The notes beneath the pieces are model-generated. The model made no database searches and was not told where the DNA came from. It was given only the letters and a program-made list of their open reading frames with translations. From the NCBI GenBank assembly GCA_030066195.1, contig JASJCB010000044.1, forward strand, positions 26,289-90,288: a stretch of DNA of 64,000 nucleotides. Reading direction: 5' to 3'. Shown one piece after another: positions 17,540 to 26,491 of the stretch (position 1 is the first letter of the stretch; the number at the start of each line of letters is the position of its first letter). A program made the position numbers and the translations under genes. This stretch comes from Acidobacteriota bacterium. GTDB taxonomy: Bacteria; Acidobacteriota; Holophagae; Acanthopleuribacterales; Acanthopleuribacteraceae.

Positions 17540-19483
17540 ATGAACGGGGCAACCAGGGCAATACTCATCGGTCTGCTGGTCGGCGGCATCGTTTCCGGCT
17601 ACATGGGCTATCGCTTCACCGTCGGCGCGGTAGCGGATCAGAAAATCGATCTGGGCAATCGCCAGGCGACCATGCAAGTGATGGCCCTGGCCGAGTTGAC
17701 CGGGGCGGTGCTTGAATCCGAATCGGGTGTATTGCAGGACCTGGTGGTTGAATGGGACAGGCGCCATGACGATGTCAGCAACATTCGCGTGCTGCGTATC
17801 GGCGGCGCCCGCCTGCTTGCCTCTACCATTCCCGCGGATATCGAAAGGGGCCTCAACAAGCGGGTGCCTCGCGAGGACAAGCCCTTCTTCGACACCGCCA
17901 AGGCCTTGCAGTCAGGTCACACCACCAACGTGCGCGAGGGCGGTTTCCGCAAAGATGAAGTTGTCTACGAGGTGCAGGAGAACGGCCATGTGCGCGTGAC
18001 CGCTCCCTATGTGATCGAAGATAAGATCAAGGGCGCGGTGCGGATGGATGTGGAACCTCGTTTGGATACCCAGTCCGTATCGCCTGTCAACGCCTTGATC
18101 CTGGTCGTACTGCCGTTGTTTGCCTTCGGCTTTGTTTCCCTGATCCTGCGCCGCGAAGATCGTTGGATTCCGCTGAGCATGGCCCTGGCCGTGATGATCG
18201 GCGCGCTCTACATGTTCAACAAGAACAGTATGTTCAGCTACCAGGGCGCCCGTGCCGGTTACGAGGGCCAGCTTGCGGTCTATTACGGTAAGGTGCGCAC
18301 CGATGCCTCGGCCCTGGCTCAAGTCCACACGCCCGCCTACACCCTGGCCGAGACCAACGCCTGGGATACCGATGAGTTTCGCCGGCCGCTGAATCTGTTC
18401 GCGGTGGACGGAATCGTGGACCAGACGGCCGTTACCAAGGCATTGGAAATTTCTTCCGTACTGCTGCAGAACGGCTTGTGGTTCGCCTCCGGCCTGGGCA
18501 TAGCGCTGCTTGGCTTTATCGGCAGCGGTTGGGCGGGTCGCGGTTGGCGCACCCTTGTCGTCTATCGCGAGGCGTACTCCTATATTACGCCCGCCTTCAT
18601 CGGTATGTTAGTGCTGGTCTTCTTCCCGTTCGGTTACGGCATCATCCTGAGCTTCACCGGCCAGACCCTCTACAATACCGACAAGGCCCTGTGGGACATC
18701 TGGGTCGGGTTGGAAAATTATGCCCGCATTCTCGGAGATGTCGGCATCATGCAGACCACCGAGACGGGAACCCAGGTCAACTTCGCCAACTTCTACTGGA
18801 CCGCCTTCATCACGGTGATGTGGACGGTCTGCAACGTGACCATAGGCGTAACCGTGGGTCTCATCCTGGCCCTGGCCCTGAACGTGAAAGGCTTCCAGCT
18901 GAAGGGCATCTATCGCGCCATTTTGATCCTGCCCTGGGCACTGCCCACCTACGTGACCGCCTTGATCTGGAAGGGCCTGTTCCACAAGCAGTACGGCACC
19001 ATCAACTACATGATCACCCTGTTCGGCGGCGAACCCATTGCCTGGTTCGACGGCGTCTTCACCGCCTTTATCACCGGCATCGCCGTCAACGGCTGGCTCA
19101 GTTTCCCGTTCATGATGGTCATCTGCCTGGGCGGCCTGCAATCCATCAGCGCCGACATGTACGAGGCCGCCAAGTTGGACGGCGCCTCCAGGTTCCAGCA
19201 GTTCCGCTACATTACGCTGCCCTCGCTGAAACCTACCCTGATCCCGGCCATCATCATCTCCGTTATTTGGACATTCAACCTGTTCAACGTGATCTACCTG
19301 GTCTCCGCCGGTGAGCCGGGCGGCGCCAACGAGATCCTGGTGACCAAGGCCTACAAGATCGCCTTCCAGGAATACCAGTACGGCTATGCCGCCGCCTACT
19401 CCACGGTGATCTTCTTCATCCTATGCGCCTACGGCTTCTTCCAAAACAAAATGAGCAAGGCCACGGAGGATATCAATCGATGA
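17540..19483 (+). CDS. malF: MalF-like permease with sensor-like N-terminal half
   Basis: Membrane channel subunit of the sugar importer, 647 residues, about twice the size of a plain MalF-type permease. Residues about 345-640 are the permease core, with the EAAKLDGAS motif (about 541-549) that contacts MalK. Residues 1-330 are extra: a membrane segment (7-24), an extracytoplasmic domain of about 160 residues resembling a single Cache sensor fold (FFDTAKAL, then VRVTAPYVIEDKIKGAV), two further membrane segments (about 188-226), a second outside loop, and another membrane segment (about 303-325). This differs from E. coli MalF, whose extra P2 loop lies inside the permease part. It overlaps malG by four bases (ATGA). 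Confidence 0.9.
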   Translation: MNGATRAILIGLLVGGIVSGYMGYRFTVGAVADQKIDLGNRQATMQVMALAELTGAVLESESGVLQDLVVEWDRRHDDVSNIRVLRIGGARLLASTIPADIERGLNKRVPREDKPFFDTAKALQSGHTTNVREGGFRKDEVVYEVQENGHVRVTAPYVIEDKIKGAVRMDVEPRLDTQSVSPVNALILVVLPLFAFGFVSLILRREDRWIPLSMALAVMIGALYMFNKNSMFSYQGARAGYEGQLAVYYGKVRTDASALAQVHTPAYTLAETNAWDTDEFRRPLNLFAVDGIVDQTAVTKALEISSVLLQNGLWFASGLGIALLGFIGSGWAGRGWRTLVVYREAYSYITPAFIGMLVLVFFPFGYGIILSFTGQTLYNTDKALWDIWVGLENYARILGDVGIMQTTETGTQVNFANFYWTAFITVMWTVCNVTIGVTVGLILALALNVKGFQLKGIYRAILILPWALPTYVTALIWKGLFHKQYGTINYMITLFGGEPIAWFDGVFTAFITGIAVNGWLSFPFMMVICLGGLQSISADMYEAAKLDGASRFQQFRYITLPSLKPTLIPAIIISVIWTFNLFNVIYLVSAGEPGGANEILVTKAYKIAFQEYQYGYAAAYSTVIFFILCAYGFFQNKMSKATEDINR

Positions 19484-20457
19484 TTAAGAAAAAGCCCAAG
19501 CCGAGGATGCATGACGCGGGACACCGCTACCTGGAAAGAAAAATCTGGTGGATGCCGGACACCGCTAAAACATGGCTACATGACGTGTGGCGCTCCCTGC
19601 GCGAAAACTTCTGGCTGCATTTGATGGTCATCGCCATTTGCCTGATTACCATCTACCCGGTACTGTGGGTCTGCACCATTGCTTTTTCCGGTAAGCAGTC
19701 CCTGGCCATCGCCGCCCTGCCCGCCGATCCCGGCGTTTGGGATTATATTCGCGCCATGACGCCCTGGCCGGAAACATTCTCGGTCAGTAATTTCGTGGAA
19801 CTGTTCACCGACCAGCCCTTCCATGTCTGGTTGTTCAACAGTATCGTGGTTTCCGTGGCCACTACCATGATCGGTGTCTTCCTGGCTTGTACCTCCGCCT
19901 ACGCTTTCTCCCGCTTCCGTTTTCCGGGACGAAGCGCGGGCCTGATGGCCTTTCTGGTTTCCCAGATGTTCCCCGGAACCTTGATGCTGGTGCCCCTGTA
20001 CATCATCATCGTCCAGTGGCTGGGTCTGGGCAACACCTTCGCGGGCGTGGTGCTCATCTACACGGTGACCGCCCTGCCCTTCTGTGTCTGGATGCTTAAA
20101 GGTTACTTCGATACCATCCCCATGGAGATCGAAGAGTCCGCGATCATGGACGGCGCCTCGCAAGCCATGATCTTTACCCGAATCGTACTGCCGCTGGCCA
20201 AACCGGCCATCGCCGTCACCGCTCTGTTCAGCTTTATCACAGGTTGGAACGAGTTCATTATCGCCTCTCTGATCATGGAGTCCGAGGGCATGTACACGGC
20301 GCCGGTGGGCCTTCAGTTTTTCGTCGGCGGCTTTTCCCAATTGTGGGGCTACTTCGCCGCGGGTTCGATCATCGTGTCGATTCCCGTGGTGATCCTGTTC
20401 GCGTACACCCAGAAATACCTGGTTTCCGGTCTGACCGCGGGAGGCGTCAAAGGCTGA
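19480..20457 (+). CDS. malG: MalG-like permease
   Basis: Second channel subunit of the sugar importer, 325 residues. A polar N-terminal segment of about 45 residues precedes six hydrophobic segments. The EAA-type loop reads EESAIMDGASQAMIF, followed by RIVLPLAKPA, and the C terminus ends in TAGGVKG as in MalG. ATG 19480 overlaps the malF stop as ATGA, with CGGAGGA ten bases upstream; an earlier in-frame start at 19423 would overlap malF far more and is unlikely. Confidence 0.93.
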   Translation: MIKKKPKPRMHDAGHRYLERKIWWMPDTAKTWLHDVWRSLRENFWLHLMVIAICLITIYPVLWVCTIAFSGKQSLAIAALPADPGVWDYIRAMTPWPETFSVSNFVELFTDQPFHVWLFNSIVVSVATTMIGVFLACTSAYAFSRFRFPGRSAGLMAFLVSQMFPGTLMLVPLYIIIVQWLGLGNTFAGVVLIYTVTALPFCVWMLKGYFDTIPMEIEESAIMDGASQAMIFTRIVLPLAKPAIAVTALFSFITGWNEFIIASLIMESEGMYTAPVGLQFFVGGFSQLWGYFAAGSIIVSIPVVILFAYTQKYLVSGLTAGGVKG

Positions 20458-20525
20458 TCCCAAGCCGGTTACCCCAGAATCAAACAACCCGAGCGAATTT
20501 TTCTTAAATGTTGAGGAGGAGAGTC

Positions 20526-21332
20526 ATGAAACTCAAGTCTCTGGCGGCGTCGGTCCTACTGGCCGTGTCTGCCTTCAGCGCCGTCGCAGGCGAGAAAATA
20601 ACCTTTAGTGATCCCCGCGGTGACGATAACGGCCCCGGCGGCTATGTCTACCCCACCGATGCGGTGTACACCAGGGGTTCCTTCGACCTGACCGAATTCG
20701 AAGTGGACTACACTGACAAGAAGGTCACCTTCAATGTATCCATGGATTCCAAGCTTGACGATCCCTGGGGAATGGGCGTCGGCTTTGCCGTGCAAATGGT
20801 TTTCGTCTTCATCGATACCGGTGACGGCGGCCATACCAAGGGCCTGCCCGGCCTGAATATAGCGTTTGATGAAGGCAGCGCCTGGAACAAGGTGGTCATC
20901 CTGTCACCCCAGAAGAAATCCCGCGTCACTTCCGAGGCCAAAACCAAGGTTCCCGCCGATATGAAGGGAGATGTGATCGTTCCCAGCCGCACCCGCGGTA
21001 AGAGCAAAACCATCAGCGCCTCCGTGAAGCTGGAGGATCTGGGCGGCGGCGATCCCTCCAAGTGGGGCTACCAGGTCGTGGTTCAATCCAACGAAGGTTT
21101 CCCGGCCGAAACCGACCTCTTGACCCGTAAGGTCAACGAGTACGAGGGCCAGCACCGCTTCGGCGGCGGCAACGACGGCGATTGCGATCCTCATGTCGTA
21201 GACATCCTGGCCGGTTCCGGCAGCGGCGGCGATGATGAAGCCAAGGCCCAACACGACATGCTGAAGTACACCTGCGATGACGAGGGCAACACCGAAAGTC
21301 TGCCCAAGCTCAAAATGGTTCGCAAAAACTAA
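20526..21332 (+). CDS. secreted glucodextranase C-terminal-like beta-sandwich protein
   Basis: 268 residues with a signal peptide (1-21, ending AVAG). The mature part begins DPRGDDNGPGGYVYPTD and continues with GSFDLTEFEV, DPWGMGVGF and VFIDTGDGGHT. These are the marks of the glucodextranase C-terminal (DOMON-like) domain, normally found attached to amylopullulanases and glucodextranases. Here the domain is a separate protein, probably binding alpha-glucan in the periplasm or at the surface. ATG 20526 has AGGAGGAGAG upstream. It is the first of three genes after malG (20526, 21345, 23400) that look like one outer-membrane uptake unit. Confidence 0.82.
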   Translation: MKLKSLAASVLLAVSAFSAVAGEKITFSDPRGDDNGPGGYVYPTDAVYTRGSFDLTEFEVDYTDKKVTFNVSMDSKLDDPWGMGVGFAVQMVFVFIDTGDGGHTKGLPGLNIAFDEGSAWNKVVILSPQKKSRVTSEAKTKVPADMKGDVIVPSRTRGKSKTISASVKLEDLGGGDPSKWGYQVVVQSNEGFPAETDLLTRKVNEYEGQHRFGGGNDGDCDPHVVDILAGSGSGGDDEAKAQHDMLKYTCDDEGNTESLPKLKMVRKN

Positions 21333-21344
21333 GGAGCAGTGATC

Positions 21345-23327
21345 ATGCAACGATCGATCTATACCCGGCTTGCCATCATCCTTGCCGGCGCGTTTCTCAC
21401 GCTTCCGCTCATGGGGCAAGGCACCCTGAAGTGGGGCGGTACCATTTACACCAAATGGCTGGACGGCAACCGTCTGGTCAACGACGCTCTGTACAACAAC
21501 TCCGAGTTCGGTAACGGCGACGTGGGTCAGGGCACCGAGTTCGAAATGCTGTTTTCGGCCACGGTTAGCCGCCAGGTTGAGATCGGCGGTCGCTTGAAAG
21601 CGCGTTTCGACCGGAACTTCTGGACCAACGGCGGCGGTTTCGCCGACGATGAATTGGAACCTCGTTCCGCCCAGTACGTCAAGTTCCGCGGCGTCTACGT
21701 GCGCTTGACCCCCGGCTACAAGTGGCTGGACAGCGCCACCATCGGCTCCAACGACTGGGGCCAGTTCGACCCCTGGACCGTCGGTAAGATCCGCTATATC
21801 GACCGCGACAACGTTTCCGGTCTGCTGTTCCAGGGTTCCGTTGCCGAAAAGAAAGGCCGTTGGGACTTCGCGCGGGTTTCCCTGCCCAAGCTGTGGGCGG
21901 GTCCCGATTTTTCCACCGGTCCCCTACACCAGAAAGATGCCGCTTATGCCGTACAGTTCAAATACGATGTCAACAACGACTTTAACTTTACCCTGATCGG
22001 TCAGTATCTCAACGATGTCGAGATCGACCTTTCCGACATCGACAACCGCGACGGCGTGGAAACCACCGACCGCTTCACCAACACCGTCTTCGGCGCCAAA
22101 TTCAGGTACTCCGGCGGTCAGTTCGACGTATCGGGCGCATTTTACAGCTCCGATCACGAACTGGGTGTCGTGACCAGCCCCCGCTGGACCCCCACCCTGA
22201 CCGGCGACGATGACGACACCAGCTTCAAGTTGAACGTGGACATCAACGATGTCGGCCCCTTCAGCTTCAACATCGAGTACTTCGACATCGGCGCCAGCTA
22301 CTTCTCCATGATGGCCGCCCGTCGCGAGTCCGACGTGCTGCTGACGGAAGGTCACGAGGGTACCTGGGGCTGGAGCCGTCCCGACTATAACGTGGGCTCC
22401 AACACCAACGGCGCTTCCCGGGCCGGTATCGGTTACGGCGGTTGGGACGGCGCGTCCCACCAGGTCGTTGCCATCAACGCCGACAACGATTTCACCGACT
22501 TCGACGAAACCATGGCCGAGTCGGTCCTGGGCTGGAAGGGTTTCACCATCGTGCCCAAACTGACCCTGGGCAACTGGGACCTGGCCGCTGAGTACAGCTA
22601 CATCGACTACAACACCAACTGGCAGGGCTACGACCGCGGCGGCGCCGACAACGGCATCTGGCCGCGCCTGGACGGTACCCGCGGTTGGGGTCTGGGCGGT
22701 GACTGGCGCTCGCCCTTCACCTCCTACCAGGAGAAGGAAACCACCATCATCGTGCTGAAAGGCGAAACCAGCTTCGACGTGGGCGAGGGTATTGACTTCT
22801 CGTTCAAGTACAAGATGATCAACGACGAAGACGAACGCGTCACCACCCAGGCAGGCCTGGCCGACGCCTACCGCCTGAGCTTTGTGGGCGACGTTGCCTA
22901 CGATGACCGCGAAGCCGACTACACCAGCTTCGTGATCTCCGCCGGCTACCAGTTGCAGGAAGACACCTACGGTTCTCTGACCTACGAGTACCACGAGGTG
23001 GACCTGTTCGACGGCACCATCGACGTCACCCCGCCCAGCATGGAATCCTGGGAGCCCGGCGCCTGGATCGAGTACCTGACCGGTCAGCACGAGAAAGACA
23101 AGCTGACCCTGAAGATCAAGTACTTCCTGTCCGGCATGGAGTTCGGCCTGAACACCCAGTGGATCGACGGCACCTATACGCCCGAGTTCTTCACCGGCAA
23201 CAACGGCACGGTAACGCGCTTCAATCCCACGACCCCCACGGTCGATACCGCGGTGGGCACCATCGAGGCCAGGGAAGTGGATTTCGACCACTATCGCCTG
23301 AAAGCCTTCATGAAGGTACAATTCTAA
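21345..23327 (+). CDS. outer-membrane beta-barrel protein, porin-like
   Basis: 660 residues with a signal peptide (about 1-25, ending LMGQ). The rest consists of alternating beta strands rich in Tyr, Asp and Gly, separated by acidic turns, and it ends in KAFMKVQF, with the terminal Phe typical of outer-membrane barrels. No TonB box or plug domain is visible, so diffusion rather than TonB-driven uptake is expected. The position after malG, between two DOMON-like proteins, suggests a maltodextrin channel with the role of LamB, though no LamB sequence likeness is visible. ATG 21345 is eight bases after AAGGAG; a GTG at 21339 is less likely. Confidence 0.75.
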   Translation: MQRSIYTRLAIILAGAFLTLPLMGQGTLKWGGTIYTKWLDGNRLVNDALYNNSEFGNGDVGQGTEFEMLFSATVSRQVEIGGRLKARFDRNFWTNGGGFADDELEPRSAQYVKFRGVYVRLTPGYKWLDSATIGSNDWGQFDPWTVGKIRYIDRDNVSGLLFQGSVAEKKGRWDFARVSLPKLWAGPDFSTGPLHQKDAAYAVQFKYDVNNDFNFTLIGQYLNDVEIDLSDIDNRDGVETTDRFTNTVFGAKFRYSGGQFDVSGAFYSSDHELGVVTSPRWTPTLTGDDDDTSFKLNVDINDVGPFSFNIEYFDIGASYFSMMAARRESDVLLTEGHEGTWGWSRPDYNVGSNTNGASRAGIGYGGWDGASHQVVAINADNDFTDFDETMAESVLGWKGFTIVPKLTLGNWDLAAEYSYIDYNTNWQGYDRGGADNGIWPRLDGTRGWGLGGDWRSPFTSYQEKETTIIVLKGETSFDVGEGIDFSFKYKMINDEDERVTTQAGLADAYRLSFVGDVAYDDREADYTSFVISAGYQLQEDTYGSLTYEYHEVDLFDGTIDVTPPSMESWEPGAWIEYLTGQHEKDKLTLKIKYFLSGMEFGLNTQWIDGTYTPEFFTGNNGTVTRFNPTTPTVDTAVGTIEAREVDFDHYRLKAFMKVQF

Positions 23328-23338
23328 ACAAGACCCGC

Positions 23339-23366
23339 GATCCCGCCGGATATTTCCGGCGGGATC
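23339..23366 (+). terminator. 12-bp perfect hairpin after the barrel gene
   Basis: GATCCCGCCGGA/TCCGGCGGGATC around TATT, eleven bases after the barrel gene stop and 33 bases before the next start. There is no T run, so it may stabilise the upstream mRNA or attenuate read-through rather than fully terminate. Confidence 0.45.
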
Positions 23367-23399
23367 CGGTCCCAATACACCATGGAGGTATGTTCTACC

Positions 23400-24617
23400 A
23401 TGTCCATCATACGCAACATCGCCTTGCTGCTCCTGTGCTTCCCGCTCACGGCCGGGGAAACCATCTTTACCATGAAAGACGCGACCGGCGATGACAACGG
23501 CGCGGGCACCATCGCCTATCCTTCCGGCGCCGATTTCGAGCGAGGCGACTTGGACCTGATCTCCTTCAGCGCGGAGAAAAGCAAGAAGGGCACCTGGTTC
23601 GAGGTTCGTTTCGCCAACAATGTGCGCAAGCCGGACGAGCGCACCAGCAGCCAGTCGAACCTGCCCATGAAGGACATCGTAGACCATGACTTCTACACCA
23701 TCAACGTGGACGTCTACATCGACACCGACGGCAAGGTGGGCTCCGGCCTCACCAGCACGCTGCCAGGTCGCGACGTGGTGGTCAGCAAGGCCACGGCCTG
23801 GGAAAAAGCCGTTGCCCTGACCCCGCGCCCCAACAATGCCGAAAGCCTGCTACGCGGCATGATGACCAAAAAACACCGCAAGGACCTGGAGGACAGCGAG
23901 GGCTCGCTCAGCCAGGAACGTGTGCGCCAAATGCGAGAGGACATGCGCGAACTGGTCGAACAGCGCTTCTTTTTTCCCACTCGCGTCAATGTGCGCGGTA
24001 GATCCATCCGCTTCCTGGTGCCCAAGGAATTCCTGGGCGGCCACGCTTCCGCCGACTGGCGTTACCTTGTTGTGGTCACCGGTTGTGATCCCGAACAACG
24101 CACGAATGTGCCCATTCTCAGCGGTCGCGGCGAGCCGGGTCTGATGATGATGCCTTTCAACTACGGTCGACCCTTCGAAAGCTTCCGCACGGAATTCGAC
24201 TCCGACCCGGGCCAACCGCGCATCATCGACGCCCTCTACCCCACGGCCGACCAGCAGGTGAAACTGCTGAGCAACTTCGACTCGATCAAGGGCGTTGCGG
24301 CCATACTGCCCGGCATCGCCCCGGACCAGAAGGAAATTGCCCCGCCGCCCCCTGCCAAAAAGAAGCCGGTGGTGGTTGTCAAATCCAGGGATAAGGGCAA
24401 GACCACGGGCAAAAAGGCGCCGGTAAAGGTAGAACCCAAGACCAAACCGGACGCCGATCGCCTGTTGAAACCCACTCCGGCAAAAAAGAAGAAACCCCAG
24501 GTTCCCAAACGTTCGGTCGCCGAACGCCTGAAGGAACTGGAAGACCTGCGCAAGCAGGGCCTGATCACTGAAGAAGAGTATAAGGCTCTGCGCAAAAAAA
24601 TCTTGGAAGACCTGTAA
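23400..24617 (+). CDS. secreted DOMON-like protein with C-terminal SHOCT segment
   Basis: 405 residues. A signal peptide (1-19) is followed by KDATGDDNGAGTIAYPSG, the same opening as the protein at 20526, and by a VDVYIDTDGKVGSG stretch, so the first 250 residues are a diverged glucodextranase-C/DOMON-like domain. Then comes a Pro/Lys-rich linker (about 310-370). The end is RLKELEDLRKQGLITEEEY, a classic SHOCT short C-terminal helix pair, usually cytosolic or oligomerising, which is odd in an exported protein. ATG 23400 has GGAGGT ten bases upstream. It probably pairs with the barrel and the other DOMON-like protein. Confidence 0.75.
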   Translation: MSIIRNIALLLLCFPLTAGETIFTMKDATGDDNGAGTIAYPSGADFERGDLDLISFSAEKSKKGTWFEVRFANNVRKPDERTSSQSNLPMKDIVDHDFYTINVDVYIDTDGKVGSGLTSTLPGRDVVVSKATAWEKAVALTPRPNNAESLLRGMMTKKHRKDLEDSEGSLSQERVRQMREDMRELVEQRFFFPTRVNVRGRSIRFLVPKEFLGGHASADWRYLVVVTGCDPEQRTNVPILSGRGEPGLMMMPFNYGRPFESFRTEFDSDPGQPRIIDALYPTADQQVKLLSNFDSIKGVAAILPGIAPDQKEIAPPPPAKKKPVVVVKSRDKGKTTGKKAPVKVEPKTKPDADRLLKPTPAKKKKPQVPKRSVAERLKELEDLRKQGLITEEEYKALRKKILEDL

Positions 24618-24620
24618 ACC

Positions 24621-25346
24621 ATGGAACAGAACCGCGGCCTCAACGGCTCGAAAGCCCTTATTACCGGCGCCAGTCGTGGACTGGGCGCAAGCCTTGCCGT
24701 TGCCCTTGCTCAAGCCGGGGCATCGGTGGCCCTGTGCGCCCGTAACGGCGAGCAATTGAGCGGGGTGGCCGCATCCATTACCGATAACGGCGGCAAGGTC
24801 TTTCACCGGCCTGTCGACGTGACCGACCGGCAACAGATTCTCGATTTCGTAGAAGCCGCCGCGGCCGAACTGGGGCCTGCCGACATTCTGGTCAACAACG
24901 CCGGGCTGGGTTGGTACAAACCGTTGCTGGAATACAGCTACGAGGAAATGGACCGGGTGATCGACGTGAATCTGCGCGCCGCTATGGTATTCTCCCGCGC
25001 CGTGCTGCCGCATATGGTGGCGGCGGGTCGCGGCAAGATTCTCAACGTGGCCTCGGACCTCTCCCGCCGCGTCATCCCCAACATGGCGCCCTACGTGGCG
25101 GCCAAACACGGCATTGCCGGCTTCTCGGGTTCACTGCTGCGCGAGGTCAAGGACCAGGGCGTGCAGGTGCTGACGCTGATGCCGGGCATTATGGACACCT
25201 GGTTCGGCGGGCCGCCGGGCGAGCGCGATGACACCTGGGCCATGAACCCCGATCACGTGGCCGAACTGGCCGTGTTTATGCTGACCCAACCCAATCACAT
25301 GATGACCGACGAGGTCACCGTTCACCCCATGTACCAGGAACTATAA
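24621..25346 (+). CDS. short-chain dehydrogenase/reductase
   Basis: NAD(P)-dependent oxidoreductase of 241 residues. The cofactor loop is TGASRGLG (about 12-19), NNAG follows at about 91, and the catalytic YVAAKHG gives the Tyr-x-x-x-Lys pair near 155-159, with a Ser-containing strand before it. The start follows the SHOCT protein stop after three bases, so translation is probably coupled. The substrate cannot be deduced. No link to maltodextrin use is evident beyond position. Confidence 0.9.
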   Translation: MEQNRGLNGSKALITGASRGLGASLAVALAQAGASVALCARNGEQLSGVAASITDNGGKVFHRPVDVTDRQQILDFVEAAAAELGPADILVNNAGLGWYKPLLEYSYEEMDRVIDVNLRAAMVFSRAVLPHMVAAGRGKILNVASDLSRRVIPNMAPYVAAKHGIAGFSGSLLREVKDQGVQVLTLMPGIMDTWFGGPPGERDDTWAMNPDHVAELAVFMLTQPNHMMTDEVTVHPMYQEL

Positions 25347-25611
25347 CGATGAAACGATACCCGCTCCGAAGACCTTCCGCATCGACCCTTCCTCTTTCCG
25401 TGGGAAGAGTTTTGCCTGACGGTCATCGGGGCCGTGTTTTGGATAAGATTTCATATCCCCGGGGATTTCCGGCTTGTTTCTTTTCGCATTCATCACTAAA
25501 ATGCGAACGATCACAGGACGGGCTTCCCCTTTTCTACGCTGTTGGTTCCCGTTTTTTTCACGCGGCAAACGGCACACCGTTACCCATATCAGAGTTGAAG
25601 AGGTCCCGCAG

Positions 25612-26223
25612 TTGACTACCAGGAGCAGATCCAGAAAAAAAGGAAAAGGTGCGGAAGACGCCCGTGAACGCGTCCTGCAGGCGGCCGAGGAACTGTTCAA
25701 CGAGTTCGGTTACACCTCGGTGACGGTGCAAGACATTGCCCGTAAACTGGGTATCAAGGCTGCTTCGCTTTACTACCACGCGCCGGGCGGTAAGGAAGAG
25801 CTGTTCGTCATGGTTTTGGAACGCAGTCTGGCCCGCCACAAACAGGGTGTCGACGACGCCATCGCCAGGGCGGGTACGGACCTGAGAGACCGCTGTCGAG
25901 AAATCATCGGCTGGTTCCTATCCCAGGGGCCGCTGGGTTTTCTGCGCCTGCTGATGTCCGACCTGCCGGGTCTTGAAGGCGACAACGCAACCAGGCTGAA
26001 GCAGCTGGCAGAGGACTCGCTGATCCAACCCCTGTGCCGCATCTTCGAGGAGGCGGCGGAATCCGGCAACATCAGAACGGCGCAACCCCGCCTGATGGCA
26101 AGCTCCCTGCTGAGCATGGTCGACGGCATCTGGTACGCGGCCACCATCCAAGGCAACGCGGATACGGAGGAACTGGCTTCCGGCTACGTTGACGTACTCA
26201 TAGACGGCCTGCGTCCCAGATAA
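25612..26223 (+). CDS. TetR/AcrR family regulator
   Basis: DNA-binding repressor, 203 residues from TTG 25612. The frame is open back to 25474, but the extra 46 residues look non-coding, while TTG 25612 has GAAGAGG nine bases upstream and gives the usual family length. The helix-turn-helix is TVQDIARKLGIKAASLYYHA (about residues 38-57). The rest is the helical ligand-binding domain, with no recognisable ligand. It lies 265 bases after the dehydrogenase on the same strand and may control it or itself. Confidence 0.87.
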   Translation: MTTRSRSRKKGKGAEDARERVLQAAEELFNEFGYTSVTVQDIARKLGIKAASLYYHAPGGKEELFVMVLERSLARHKQGVDDAIARAGTDLRDRCREIIGWFLSQGPLGFLRLLMSDLPGLEGDNATRLKQLAEDSLIQPLCRIFEEAAESGNIRTAQPRLMASSLLSMVDGIWYAATIQGNADTEELASGYVDVLIDGLRPR

Positions 26224-26275
26224 ATTTATTTGTGCTCTCGGGAAAGTCGTTAGTCCCGATTGCGCCTGGAAAGAC

Positions 26276-26295
26276 CGGAGGGCTGACGCCCTCCG
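26276..26295 (+). terminator. 8-bp hairpin after the TetR gene
   Basis: CGGAGGGC/GCCCTCCG around TGAC, about 50 bases past the TetR stop. No T run follows, so it is at most a weak terminator. Confidence 0.35.
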
Positions 26296-26491
26296 CGGAC
26301 TCCAAACTAATCTATTGTTCGGCAATAACTTGCAAGTCCGATAACAATCATAGTTCGAGGTCGGAGCACATTCATGGGTCTCTTGATTGACCGGGAACCA
26401 ATGGGTTTGCAGGTGGGTCTTGCGAGCATGGTTACCCGTACCTGGAAGCTTTTCCCTCTCTTGCCTGGAAGCTATTTTCCTTCTGCTTCAA

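Noticed and set aside
16106..17767. Long minus-strand open frame opposite malE
   Set aside because: Shadow of the high-GC third positions of malE, malK and malF; no ribosome binding site and no domain.
21924..23687. Long open frame on the minus strand opposite the outer-membrane barrel gene
   Set aside because: It mirrors the codon bias of the plus-strand gene; the protein is Gly/Val/His-rich without domains, and the plus strand encodes clear signal peptides and a barrel.
25474..25611. N-terminal extension of the TetR regulator
   Set aside because: The 46 codons have atypical composition and no ribosome binding site; TTG 25612 has one and gives the normal family length.
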